Translations under genes and position numbers: made by a program
The notes under the pieces: generated by a model
Told to the model about the DNA's origin: nothing
The model's input: only the letters and a program-made list of their open reading frames with translations
Database searches by the model: none
From: Helopsaltes ochotensis
Taxonomy: Eukaryota; Chordata; Aves; Passeriformes; Locustellidae
Length of the DNA stretch: 64,000 nt
Assembly: GCA_013400155.1 (NCBI GenBank)
Contig: VXBM01000428.1
Span: 28,843-92,842, forward strand
Direction: 5' to 3'
In this document: positions 11,725 to 26,126 of the stretch, piece after piece
Position numbering within the stretch: position 1 is the first letter of the stretch
Layout: each line of letters begins with the position of its first letter

Positions 11725-14700
11725 ACAAAATATTCCATAATGGAGTAGACATACCTAAAGTCCAACTCCAGTGCTTTCTTAGTAAACTCAACACACAGAA
11801 TATTTTATTAAACATAAACCATTTTGTTCTAGGTGAAATAAATGCAGATTTAATCAATACTTTTTTTAATCTATTCAGTATGTTGCATGTTTTTGCTTAA
11901 AAACATTTTCTCCTGAAGCATCCCGGTATTAGACCTGATAGGCTAATCAAAAAGTCCAAAGAGCTAGGTGAAATGTTCAGTAAATACAGCATTAGCATAT
12001 GGATATATGAACACTAGCACTTAACTGGAAGTTATGTACAATTTTTATTTCCCGCATGGTTCTTTTGGCCTCAAATGTGACAGTTGTTTTATGGCTTGTT
12101 AGCTTTAATAACCATGGAGTCTTTGGTCTGGGGTTTTGAGTTAACTAGAGAGCTGTTTCACTGCTAACCTCTGCCAAGATGTTGTCCCACAAAGCCCAGA
12201 TGCATGGTGATTCATGCCCACAACTGAAAGACATGGATTTCAGCTCATGTCAATCACTTCTTAAAAGTGACAGGAGGATTTAACGAACTGTGCCTTGTAA
12301 ATGAGGAAATCTTAGGGAAAAAAAAAAAAGCTTAAAATTAGATGTGCTAAAAGCATTAGTTCTACTGAATGAACATAGCTCCTGCATTTATTTCCAGGGA
12401 ACGAAGGGTTGAATGAACTATTAAGTCATAAAAAGATAGCCAGGGGTTAATATATCATGGTTTCCTTTGGGATTTGCATGTTCCTTATCTGAAGTGCTGT
12501 GCTTTGTTGCAGGGAGAAAACCTGCTGTTTGAAAGGGCTTAAATGTGTGAGTAATACAGCTGTTTTCCCACTAATCCGGTTACAGGCTTTGATAGCAGCG
12601 AGCGGTAGATGATAGGGGCAGCAATTCCATCCCAGCACGTCGTGATTTAGTGACTCGGTTTCAGATGTTGACACAGAGAGGGTAATTTGTTTGTGATTGT
12701 GGGTAGTGTGCAGGAGAAATGTATTTCAAATCTGCAGAGGTGCAGAAAACCACACAAAGGAGAAACCTCCCTTACAGCAACAGATGTGTTAAAGGTCAGG
12801 AGCTGTTGTACTTTCTAAATTCACTTAGCCTTTGTAAAAATCTAAACTAGTATTTACTGTTTAGGAACTGGAAATTAAATGTCATGAGCTTATGAGATAG
12901 AACAGAATCATATTCTGGGAAAATTGGAAGCTCATCTCCTGCTCTTGTGCAGTTCTGCATGTTGCGTAAACTCAGAGGGAAGGTGATGTCTGCATGAATT
13001 GATTTCAAAGAAAAAACTGTGCACTCAGCCTATGAAACCATTATTTGGGATAAAACAAAAAAATCTGTGGATGATACACCTTCATTATCATTGATTTTTA
13101 ATGGTAGTTTTTCATGTTATTCTACAGCTCAGTGGTTGCAAACCTGTTTACTTTGTCTCTCTTAAGTTGGTAAAATCTTTATGCCTTCCTAATGAAAATA
13201 TTTAAATATGCTAACAAAGGGAAAAGAATGTTTTGTAGAAGTCATTTCAATATATCAAAGGGCTCCTTTCTCTTTCTGCTACATGATCCATCCTGTATTC
13301 TGCAGTACATAGTGCACCTATATTATTTTAAACACAAGATGTTCCTTCCTCCTAGGAACCACTTTCTTAAGTTTATTTTAAAAATTAACTAACATGCCAT
13401 GGGTGGAAACCTTATCCTGAAGTCCAACCGGAGGGAGGAGAATGCTAGATTCTACAGCCAGATAGCATGTCATGCTTATATTGTCTTTGCTAGAAATTTT
13501 AGCTTCGTATGAATGTACTTCTGTTCAGTGGGCAAAAACTTGAAGAATTTTATTTAAAAATAACTTGAATTTTGTTGCCTTTATTATTTCAATGTAATGT
13601 TTTAATGGACCTGAAATTAAATTGCGTACTCAAATGTTATGATGGGGTTTTTTGCTGTATTTTTGAATTTTCACCCAGAAAAGTTCAGTGGTGCTTAGTT
13701 TTTCCAAACAACATCACTACTTGAGGGAGAAATTAAACATGATCATGGTGTCAGTGGCACTGAAGTATTTCTGTTCGTGGATCTAGCAGAAATGAGGACT
13801 CCTGTATGAAGAGGTTTGCCAATGTGCTTTGTTTTTTACTTTCTCATTTTCCTTGATGGACAATACTGAGGAGAAAATATGAAGATGCCTGCCATATTTT
13901 TCATTACTTGTCAAATGAAAAAGTAGATAGAGTATCAGGTCCCCTCTACAATAAGTATGTCTGCATAAGCACCTCCCTTAGTCATTTAATCCTGAAGTAT
14001 TTCAGGTAATGAATCACAGTAGCTGCAATTAACAGTACGGGTTCCTAGCTATGTGAGGCAGTAAACAAATATGTGGAATTCCTTTTTTTGACAGGGGACG
14101 TGGTTTGGATTTTTTTCCCTAGTCGCTGAAAAGTGATAGAAGAGCAAGTTGAGGTCTGTGTTGAGCTTCCTGATTCTCTTAACAGCAATCCACCTAACTG
14201 ACCTTGCAGTTTCTCTTAAATTGAATGGTTCATTTTCAAGAAAAGGGGAACAATGATAGCTGCAGATAAACACATCTTTGTAGCAATGTACCTTAATGGA
14301 AAATCATTAGCATTCCTTAATGGTAGGTCATTATCTTGCATCTTCCATATTCAAGGAACAAGTGAATTAAATGTGGTTTTTTTCATACAGGTATATTTAA
14401 TAAGCACTGTAGGTGCAGGGTTAAAAAAAGCTCAGAGAAGTTAGGAAAACTTCAAAATCTAGTATTCAATTTCTGCATTGCTAATAATTACAGGTAAAGC
14501 AAGGCTATCTATCTATGAAATATATGTAGAGGAAGTAGATCTGGAGGACACGTTTAGCAAATGTAATGAAGATGAGTATTCTGCGAATAACAATGGAGAA
14601 AATTCGGGTATTATGGAAACCAAGAAGATGGAAAGAAATTTTTTTCTAGCAGCAGGAGTTACAGTAGTATAAACAGCATTATGGAATGTTTATCTGCTTG

Positions 14701-15740
14701 TAGATTTATGTTTCTTTTTACCCTCTCTCTAAAAGGAAAGCCAAGAGAGGATTCAGTAAAGATCTGTTAAAAGTCTTTTAGGTGGAGCTGGAGTTGAGAA
14801 GAAGATTAAGGTAGGGAGGATGTTATATTAGCTGACTTTTTTGAAATGAGATTGGGTTCAGTGGGACCATGAACCTCAGGAAAGAAAATTACAGAGTTTG
14901 TTGCCAAGAAGAAGAAGTGAGGGACTACTAGAACTCAAGCTTCTTGCAATCTTCATCAGATGTGATGAACCAGGAATGCTAGTACAGCTTCAGAGATATG
15001 GCTAGACACAACTTTTCATCTAAATAGTTTATATATTGACGGTTCACTTTCCCTCCTGGAAGGCAAACTATAAGTGTTTGAACTTGGATTTTGACTGTAT
15101 GACTCCTTTCTTATGGCTGAATACTGTTACATATATGTGGAACATATCAGTAATTTAGCACAAGGATTGGCTCATATTTTACAAAAAAGTATTGTAGCTG
15201 TGTCCTCTGAGGACTTGGAAGTGTTTTACAGGTGATTGCTTGGCTCTAGAAAGCATCTTCTCATACACCTGAGTGCATCACCTGAGAAGGTGGGTTTGAG
15301 GCATGCTCTCCGACTCACAGAATTTGACTTATATTTTGGTGGCTCTGAGGTACAGAAATAGTCTAATGACTGATGTCATCACAGATGAGCAGTGCTGTTG
15401 CTGGGCAAACTCTTGTATCCATAGTTCCTCAAACCTGTCAGGTAAAAACACTGCAAGAAGCACCAGTTGAAGACAAATAAATTTGAATGACATATAACTA
15501 GTTAAAATGCCTTTAAAAATTCAAAGGAAAGATTCTTGTTGTCTTCATATCAATATTTAATGCCTTTCTGGAAGATGAGTTTTAAGCAAACGTCTACCAC
15601 TAAATTGCAGTTTATTGCACAAGTAGCTAAGGGATTTTTAATGACCAGTGGTAGGTAGGTGGTGAGACAGTGTGACAGAGGTCAGATTGGAATGTCTCAT
15701 TACCCCTTTTAGCCTTAAATCAAGAATATGTAAAAATTGT

Positions 15741-15992
15741 GGTTGGTTGGTTGGGTTTTTGTGGTTTTTTTGGTTTTTTTTGGGTTTTTTTTTTTTTGTT
15801 TTTGTTTTGGTTTGGTTTGGTTTGGTTTGGTTTGGTTTGGTTTTGTCCTGCCAACTTAAATGTTTGTCTCAAGTAATCATCATCCACCTTATTAGNGTTT
15901 GGTTTGGTTTGGTTTGGTTTGGTTTGGTTTGGTTTGGTTTTGTCCTGCCAACTTAAATGTTTGTCTCAAGTAATCATCATCCACCTTATTAG
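15741..15992. repeat. GGTTT tract with 97-base tandem copy around a single N
   Basis: GGTTGGTTGGTTGGG at 15741-15755 and T-rich sequence lead into GGTTT repeats (about 15801-15840), then a 55-base unique segment (15841-15895). After one N at 15896, the GGTTT repeats resume (15897-15937) and the same 55 bases recur without a mismatch (15938-15992). The offset is 97 bases. A misjoined assembly overlap is the simplest explanation. Confidence 0.92.
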
Positions 15993-16926
15993 TGGACTGG
16001 AAAGTACTTCATGACCTTTGTGTGATACAAATATTCAAAATAGAAAATATTGCAAAACTTTCATCTTTGCAAACAGGAAATACATCCCAATTACTTTTTT
16101 CTTTTCCCTGTATACTTAACAGTTTTACCATGTCTATCTAGCAAAAGACATGTTCAGTAGTTAGGCTTTCTCTTATTCTTAGTGTAAGTAAAAATTTCTT
16201 GTTGACTTTACTTTAACAAGCCCTACAATATTGTCTGTGCAATATGGCCAAATGGCAAATACTTACATAAAGCAGACATATACAGCATAGTCCATGACAG
16301 AAAGGTGAAAATGAAGTGCTACTTTTCCATCCCAGTGATAATATTCCTTGTGGTGCTTGCTTGCGTTTCTTCTGGAATATCTGGATTAAAATAATAATGT
16401 CAGTGTGTAAAAAACAATATAACATAACAATAATGTCAATTCTTCTCTCTCTGAGAATTACAGCTTGGATAAGGACCATGTCCAGAAGCCAAGCTGCCAC
16501 ATTCACCTCAGAACTGTGCACAAGCTACTAAGCCTTTGTAACACTACAGCCAGACAGATCCCACACAGAAGCTACTCATGTTTTTATTCAAAAACCATCT
16601 GGACATACCTGATATAGTGCTACAGGATTTAGAAAGAAAGGATGTGTTTCAACAATTTTTCTTAATTTCTCATTTAAACTGAGCCTTACATAGCTACAAA
16701 TAAACTTGACAAACCTTTAGAAGCTTAAGTTATTTTTCTTTTAGAATTAGAAATTAATAACCAAGCCATCTGAACTCTGGAATTTATTTGTTTATACATC
16801 TATTATTTTACCTGTTAGGGGAAAGCATATCATGCCAGATTCAGCCCCCCAAGAGAGCTGAGGCTGCTGCAGCTCTGTGCTGTATATCCTACCAAATGTC
16901 ATCCCAACTGGCACAATACACATGGA

Positions 16927-17055
<129 letters not shown>

Positions 17056-18754
17056 AGCATTACACACACACACACATATATATTTACATATAAATGAGGC
17101 CATCCACACAGATAACACAAACAAATGCAGAGCATTCATGTGAACACACATACAAGTTTCACTGTCGGAGACCTTTAGGACCAGCACCTCTATTTTACAC
17201 AAATTTTTTATCTCCAAACCAACTAAATCCATCTCCTTACTCTTATTTAAGGGTTCTTTTCTAAAATATTCCATACTAAGTCCTGTGCAAACCTAAAATG
17301 CACTTTACAGTTATTAACTGTAAGTTTAGCTTGCTGTGGAAGGAAAATGTGCAAAACGTGTGTAAGATAGAAAAAAAAAGACATGGAAAGATTTGGAAAA
17401 GCAATAGTACAAATTTACAAACAAGATCTGTTTCATTTCGTATCTGTCACAAAGTGTTAATTTTAGGGAATTGAGTGCTTGAGTGGATGAAGAGCCAAAG
17501 GGAACAGAAATTAGAAGCTCAAATTCTACTTTAGGATGTCAGGAGCAGGAATGTTGCTGGAAACTACATTTATTGCTGTACTATATGGCTGACAGCTCCA
17601 GATGACTAGAGAAGTCACCTCCATTCCTGCTTTGAGGGATTGCTTTGGGCATCAAGACACATTTTTATTGTCTCCTCTTGTCAAATGTCAAGTAGTCAGA
17701 TTTCTAACAACATATGGCATGGAGGTCTGTGATTTCCAGAATAAATCTGAGCTCTCTAGTCTATTAGTAGTATTTAAAAAGAGTAGTTTATAAAAATAGT
17801 GTATAAAAAGTAGTATTTAAAATGTGTGGTTTAGTGGTATATAAAATGATTCGATAGCTCTGCCTCACGGTTCCACTGACTAATAAATCTGTTGGCTCTT
17901 TCCAGTTTCTTAATTTTCAGCAAACCACAAATCTTACTAAAGAGGCCCCTGCTTTGTCAGACATATCATTGATCTTGGGATGTTTTATGGCATGTTAGAT
18001 GCCAGACCAGAAACTCATTGCTGAGTCAGCTTTCCAACTAGGAGACTATTATCAGGAGAACTTGTGACAATATCATTAAAAATTTGTATGGGAGAATGGT
18101 TTCTTGAACAATAAACTCATTCCTTACCAGTTCAGAAGGGGCTGGGCCGGGCTGGCTTTAATGATTCTTCTAGAGAAAAATGACTCACCATGTGAGAAAA
18201 GAAGAAAATGCATGCTGTCCTGAAGTCTTGAGGTGAGACGGAGGCTATTTGTTCTGCTATCCCCCTTTTAAAAATATACATTCTATAACAGTCATCTATT
18301 TCTTAGGTCATAGTTATGTGTGGCAGTGTCGTAGTTTGGAGTGAATCTAAAGGATCTCCTAACTTAGGCAAAGCATGAATGAAATACTCGTCGAGTTCCC
18401 AAGTCTCACACTTTCAAGACTCACACTTTTTCCTCTTGCCTCTCACTTCCTGCCTCAGCAGCATCTCCCATGCCAGAAGTGTGCTGGTGCAGCCTCCTCA
18501 TTGCTTTGGAACTCCAGGCACCTGCCCAGCCAGGCACAGTGCTCTGCCCTAAAAGGGGGACAGGCACTTTGGAGTCAAGATATGAGAATGCAGAGGTGAT
18601 ACTGCAGCCCCTGCTGTCCCTCTGCCATGTGAGCTGATGCTAAAATGTGTGTCTTGTAACTTCTTGCACCAATTAAACATTCATCTCCATACCCTGAGTA
18701 GCAGCCTCTCATGTCAAGAGAATCTATAGGTAACAGTTTAATGCTTTATCTCTG

Positions 18755-19014
18755 ATGGCCAGTGAGGGGACATGAGGAATATCAGGGGAGTTCAGTGTGG
18801 ACATTAGGAAAGGGTTCTTCACTGAGAGGGTGGTCTGGCACTGGAACAGGCTCCCCTGGGAACTGGTTATTACTCCAAGCCTGTCAGAGTTCAAGGAGTG
18901 TCTGGACAATGCTCTAAGTCCTGTGGTTTAGTTTTTGGTAGCCCTGCATGGAGCAGGCAGTTAGACTTGATGATCCTTGTGGATCCCTTCCAATGTAATA
19001 TATTCTTATGATTC
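18755..19014 (+). mobile_element. CR1 LINE 3' fragment
   Basis: Contains the CR1 markers GTGGACATTAGGAAAGGGTT CTTCACTGAGAGGGTGGT, GGCACTGGAACAGGCTCCC, then TTAGACTTGATGATCCTTGT, CCCTTCCAATG and a terminal ATTCTTATGATTC. About 260 bases, the best-preserved tail in this intron. Confidence 0.9.
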
Positions 19015-20664
19015 ATCCTTTTGGCAAGGATGCTTCATGTTTTAAAACCCTTGATTTTGACTGAATGAAGATTCTCCCAGTCAAGTGATAACAGGAAAAT
19101 GTCTACAAGATAATTTTCTATGAAGTTTCTTCCTGTTGTCGCTCTCTTCCCCAGTGCACCTGGGGAGCAGTGCCATGGAGGGCAGGGCTGCAACACTAGA
19201 GCAATGCTGTAGTTTAGATCAGCCAGCTTTCCCTGGGAGATGCTGAAGTTTACAGTACTGAATTTTTCAGTAGAAGTCACCAGCACATGATTTTAAGTTA
19301 ATAATACATGCTAACTTAGCTGCAGGAGCAGAAAAAGACCATAAGTTTCACCTTGCTAAGCAAATTCATCCTTCAGCCTACACTGACACATTCTGTGTTG
19401 TAACTCTGAGATTGGCAGTGCAGCATTACGCTTTATGGTCCTGAACATTAATCCTGAGGTACTTAGTGGGAGATTTGCATTGATTTATGTGCAGATAATA
19501 ATATTGGTTATAAAGGTTAACAAAGCTAACTGAGAGCAGACTTTGGCCTTGTATTTGGACTTTTCTCTAATATTTATATGATTCTGCAATATTTTTTCAA
19601 CAGCTTTTTATTGATCTAACAGTTATATTGCTGTTGAATTCTGATGATTTTGGTGTATGATGGACATATAAATGTTTGAGAGTGAAAAGAAATGTGATAC
19701 ATTTCGAATCTCAGGAAATGCCAATAGTGCAAATTGGCATGTAATCCTAATTTTGTTTCACTGATACTTGAAATACAATTTAAGAAAGGCAAGTGTAGAA
19801 CTAGATGCAGTACTAGAAAAAGTTTCTCATATTTTCTCTACCATGTGGCTGTAGTATTATACTGAAGACTGTCTGTACATACATCACCGAATAAGAGAAA
19901 TAAGTTATTCTATAGCAAGATATGAATGGTAAATTTCGATATAACATATTATTTTCTCTCATGTCAAGTTACAAACCTTTATTCCTTGAACTGCTTCAGA
20001 TTTTCTGTGTACTGAGAATTTACATGAGAATAAAACTTTGCAAATTGCCTTCATACTTTTCTCTAAATGGAATATTATAAATATTTATAATACCTTCTCA
20101 CTGCTCAAGTACAGATTCTAACTGGCCTTATTCAAGATTCAGTTATTCTTGGGATTAACCTTAAATCCTATTACCAAGCCTAAAGCAGCAGGGGAAAAAA
20201 AAAGGAAAAAAAAATGACAAAGCCGGATTTAGCTACAAAATGAAAGCCTGGTGAAATCAGATCTATTTCACTATTGCTCATTTAATACATATAGATACAA
20301 CTGGGTCACCAAGCTGATTTAGCCACGAGGTAGAAGTAGCATAGCAACAAACCTCAGCAGATTGAAAGTCAGCAGTGGTAGTATCTGAGTGAGTCTTTAG
20401 CAAACTCATTATATTTTCTGCAAATTTCAGTTTTCCTGGAATGATGTTATTGATTTATTAAGCTATTGGGAGTTTGGTATTTTAAATGTGTAAGTTTTAA
20501 CTCTATAGCAACTTCAAGTGTAGAAATTAATGCCTAGTGCAAGTTTATATGATTTTCTATTAAAGATAAACACTTATGAATGTTTAAAAATGCACAACTT
20601 TTGTGCAGTTTAAGTCAGGTTTTCATTTCATGTCAGAAAATTTGGAAAGGGAGCTTTTTCCCTG

Positions 20665-20768
20665 GCTTTTGTTGTTTGTTTGTTTTGATTTGTTTTGTTT
20701 GGGTTTTGTTGTTGTTATTGTTGTTACTGTTTTGTTTTGGGTTCTTTCTGTTTTGTTTTGTTTTTACT
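20665..20768. repeat. GTTTT-rich low-complexity tract
   Basis: About 100 bases made almost only of TTTG, TTTTG and GTTGTT units. An open frame through it encodes mainly Phe, Leu and Cys and is not considered a gene. Confidence 0.8.
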
Positions 20769-23700
20769 ATTAACTTAGAAATGCAATTCCAGGAGATTCT
20801 GATTAAACATGGTATGTTGAATCAATACTGACAGAACAGGGAGGCAATAGCTACGGACGATTGGGAAAAATCTAAATTTTTGCAAAGACCTGGTCCTACA
20901 TTCTTTATGTTATCTACAGATTTTGGAGGCACAGAAGGACATTTAGAAAGCAGACTGGTTTGCAGCTTTTCCATAATTTTCGTCTCCACCTAGAGTCAGG
21001 ACCTCATGTGTTCAAGATGCGGAAATTTTCCTTTAAGGAGGAAGTTTAGATTTTAGTATTTGTGTTTTTTCAATCATTTAGAACATGAATAGACTTTATT
21101 GGTTTGGTTGAAATGAGAATTTTATGCTAGTCACAGAAAGCACAAGCGTCCTCCACCAGAAATGTAAAATTCCACATTTCATGGTACTTTCAAGACCATT
21201 TCAACTTTTTTTGTTTTAGTGCCACCTAGTGACTTAAACTTGAAACATTTTTTTGAAGTTTTCAATTTATTGCCGTTTGGTTTTGCATTTTGCAGTAAGG
21301 ACATGCTTTACAGAAGATTTTGTTCTTTTCAAAATTAATGACAGAGTTCATGCTGATTTCCTCTATTTCTTCTTGTGAGGATTTATGTTAAGTTATTGCT
21401 ATGCTTTTTGAGAAGTGTAGCATTCCTTAGTGGAATAATGATTTTTCTGGAAAGCATCAATGAATGTTGACTGCAGCTTGCTTTCTTGACAATTAAACAA
21501 ACAACTGTACATATTTATGCATAAATATACAGACATAGAAAGATTTGTATGAAGATGTCAGATACAGTAGAAAAAAAATTGAGCGTCAGAAACAGTTAAA
21601 AATGAATCAATGCCCCAAGATACTATTCTTTAATTCTTTTAAACATTTCTTTTTTGATACTCTTTTCAAAGCCTGCTTGTTTTGCTAGCATTACATAAAT
21701 GAATCCTTAGACAGTGCAATGAAGGGAAAACACTGTGTTTCCTTTTGTAAAAGACACAGAATCAATTGAAGTGTTTTATTTGTATTTAAATATCCTCCTA
21801 CACCTGCCAACAGAATGATTGACATTGAATTTTGGATTTATATCCCTTAAATTTATATCCTTTATATATCTCCTTGGGAGATGGATATCTATATACAATT
21901 ATAGAGAGGGATAGATGGGTATACAGAAGAGAATTTGAAATATTAATCAATTCATACATTGCCTGTGAAATCAAGGATTTTTCTTTCACAGTGCTGTAGT
22001 CTTCAGAGTACATGGCATTAGCTGTATGTGCATTTTAAAGAAGTTTAAACGATAAAATGTTTATGAGAATGCAGGCTTTAAAATTTTGTGCCCTGTTTGA
22101 ATGTGTGATTTAAATGGCTTATGGCAAAATAACTAGTATCAAGTTAAAAGGCAAATTTGAGGATTTGGAATTGTTTGCACAAAGGAAAGGAAAAATCATA
22201 TTCTTTTCGTAGGGAATTAAGATTAAAGCTTGTGGCCATGACTTTACCTTGGATATACTTTTTTATTTCCTGTTGCTTCAGTTAGTTCAGAACTTTTCTC
22301 ATTTCATTGGTGAGAGATTTCAGGAGGAGTCCAAGATACTGAGTAATATTTGAAAATGACTGTGATGTTAAAGTGTGGAGGGCCCTGGAAGTTTATGCTG
22401 CATAACTTCCTGAAGTTTGTCAGATTAGTATTTCTGTTTCAGACCTTCTCCAGAATGACAAAGTTCAGGCAGCATCAGAATGTTTGAATTTTCATGTTAA
22501 GTTGATTTGGTTTTCTTATCTTTCAGGTTATTGAGTGAGTTGCCCCATACATGACCAAAGATGGTACTGGTGGTCTGAGGTCAATGAGGTCAAGTTCTCT
22601 TGATGTTTTTTGTGCCCCAATAGAAGGCTTAGCTATTCTTGCCCAAACCTGTGAGGAAGCGGTCTTCATTTCCTCAGAACAGAGGATTGTTCTGGGACAC
22701 CACAAAAGAGTATAAATAAACGGGGTAGTGAGAAATAATCCAGTGGAAACTGCATCTAGATCCTATACCTTGCAGGTATAACTACAAGACAGATGTAATT
22801 ACAATAATACTTCATCATGCTTTAAAATAGAAAGCTCAAGGTTATCCTGCTTTCCATGATTTGCAACTGTTTTGCTGCATGCCTCTCTTATTTTAGCTTA
22901 GATAAGGAATAAGCTTTTTATATACTTGAAAAAACAGAAGCTACCATTGGTGGTGACAGACTCTATAGGGTGGCTTTACATTTTAGCAATTTAATGGTTT
23001 GCCTCTAAATGTCATATATTGTTTCGTAAGTGAATCACTGAGCCGAAGGCATCATTAAAATTTTCAATTTATTTCCTTTTTGCCAGCAGCACTTTTGTTG
23101 CATATGTTTATATTTACTGCAATAATTAAGGGGAATCCCAGGCTGAGAAATACCCAACTGACATATTTGACATAGATACGCTGAGAATACTTTGTTCAAT
23201 GAAGCAGGGGTTGTAATTACCTTAATTTTACACCTTTGATAGGATTTGAATTTGTAAGAAGATGGACTTTCTGAAATAGCAACTGGTTTTTGAAAGTGTA
23301 CATGTTCTTTCTTCAGTTAAATACTAAGTGATTGTGTTTTCAAGAAATCCTGTGAACTGAAATAAGCATTATTATGGTACTTAGGGGTCAGACGACATGA
23401 CCAGTAATCAGTAAAGGCTTACAGCAGTTATTTTGCCTTGCAAATTAAGATGTGAAAATTTTTACACATCTTAACATGTAAAAAATTATAGTGCTGCTAT
23501 TGCTATTGTGTTTCAGATGAGCATAACTAAAAGCTGGCTCAGTTTGACTAACTCTGAAGTTTTGAATGATCCTGGTGTTTGTCACATATGGAAAGACAGT
23601 TTTAAAGATGATCTGATGGCTTTTACAGTTGAAATCCTTCCATTACTTCAGTACTTTACTGGAGTTCAGATTAATTAAGTTCACCCCTGAAATTTCCTTC

Positions 23701-26126
23701 TCTCTTTGAGCATTTTCATCAGTCAGATTTGAGCATTGCCTTCATCTCCCAGCAAACAGGGAAATGTTCTTTCTGGAGGATTGCTGTTCCATCTACTGAT
23801 TCCTTCATCTAATCAAAAACTCCGCTCATCTGCTTTTCTGACTGGCATTAACATTAATGTTGCCTGATGTCTCTGCAAACAGCTGGCTCATATATCTGCT
23901 TAATTAAATTGCAGCATTTGCAGACTTTGGTTGATGTAACTCTCCATGCTACAAATGTGTCATTTCTCTCCTTCATTTTGCATCAGCATTTGTGCATCTA
24001 TGGATGCAGATGCTTTGGCTTGGCACTTAGTTCCCTGTAAAGCACATGTGAGTACAATGCAGTACAGTTTAATGTGTAAGTGTAGCGTTGCACAATTTCC
24101 TCGTCAGCTGCCTGCACAGTTTGAATGAGTATTCCTGAAAATATTTTAAAAATCATTTCTACAGCCATAATTTCCAATCCATGTGCTGTATACCTGACCT
24201 TCTTAGATAATTATCCTGATATATTTGCAGGACTGCTAGCAAATTACTTAGATGGGCAGTTTAATGTTAGTGACGTTCCAGCGCAAAATTTTCTCTCATC
24301 ACTAAATTTTCCCTTGAATGTCTAAACTGCTGTTTGCTATAGCCAAGACAAGGCATGCACAGGCCATGGGATTGAACTCAGGATTTATTTTGTATTATGT
24401 CATTAAATAATTTCTATATAATATTGCTAGTGAAGGAGAGGAGTGTTTTGACTTTATTTTTTTCAGAAGAAATTGGTTTTGTATGGCAGTGCTGCTTATT
24501 AGGTAATGTTTTCTTTCTACTTTCCAGGTACAGCTTCTGTACTTTTACCTTAACTCAAAATTTGAATTGGTTTTCAGACTTTGTCTTTATACAATTACTT
24601 TATGCCTGTAATTTTCCTATCATGACTATAAATTTAGGTTGAGGTAAACTGAAATAATTCCACAGCACTAACTGTTTTCACTCCCACATAGTTTATATAT
24701 CCAATAATCATCAGGTGATTTACTGGTTACTTCTAGAAGAAACTTTTATTGGAAGCACCATTGAGTGTGTCAGTGTTTTGCAGCAAAGTGAACTGGTTAC
24801 GTTTGTGTGATCATCTCATGGTTTTGCTTAAGCAGCAAAACATGCTGGGTTTTTTTTTTTGGTCCCAAAAATATTCTTTTTTGGGCTATATGGAATACAT
24901 TAGGAACATACAGTGTAACCCCCTAATAACGTGAATTTAAATATCAGGCATTATTAAAAATGGTTTAATGTTATTAATCCTTTTATCCGTGTAATTTTTG
25001 TTTGTTATAAGTGCCCTACAGTTACAGGTTGGTATTTTCTGCTGAAAGCAGTTCTCTCTCTGTGCTTTGTGCCTGGTACTAAGTGATTTATTTTAGGCGT
25101 GTAAGCAGTTGAGCATTTATTGAAACCTGTGACCTTATTTACCTTTTAATCTACAGAGCACTATTGAACTAGTTAGCAATAGTGAGACTTTAGCCAATGA
25201 GGCTTGATTTTTAAGTTATTTTTAAGGCTTTGCACCAGGTTGAGAGCAAAAAACTATGTTTACTTTCACTGAACATCCATAATCAGGAAGAGGCATAATT
25301 ATCTGTTTTCAGTTGAAATGTAAATTGTGAGGTCTGTATTTCAGTATACATGAATATATATATATTTATACAGAGACAAATTTAAAAGCAATCTTTAACT
25401 GATTTCCACTTGTGCAGACAACATTTTGTACATTAAAAAAAAAAAGAAATCTGTGTATGTTTTTACATAATGTCAGAATATCATATAAATTACTTTCCAG
25501 GGACTAGTCTTTATGGATATGTGAGTAAGATAGCAGAAGTATTTCTGTTCTTAAGATGAAAATTTCTATTGCTATCATCAGTATTCTAATATTTGCAACT
25601 ATACTCTCCTGTCCTTTCACGAGTGTGTTTTGTTTTCCATAATTTATATATACCAATCTAATCTGATCTCAAAGTTACATTGTAAATCACCAAACTAATT
25701 CATGCAATATGGAAGTCACCTGATAACTCAACCAGTATTTTTCAGGGGGTTAAAAAAGTAAAATATATCTTTATCTATGTTTTTTTTTGTTGTTGTCTGT
25801 TTTTGATTTCCTCAACTCTGCATTTCTGAATTTTATTTATTTATGTAAATTTGAAACTGTATTTTTGGGATTTTTTCCACTATAGTAGATTTTTTTGGGG
25901 GTTGCCACAGAGTGAAGCATCAAATACTTGTTTTTTTGGGGTTTTTTTAAAATATATAGTCTCATTTCTTAATCTCCAGTCACTAATGGTTGCTCTCAGC
26001 ATAGTGGAAATGAAAATCTAGGTTTAACATTCTTTATCTCACAAAGATCCAGTATAAATCTTTACTGCTACAGTACACAGAAAAGAAAATTAACTGCCTT
26101 TAATACTGTTTCTGTTTGTTTTGCAG

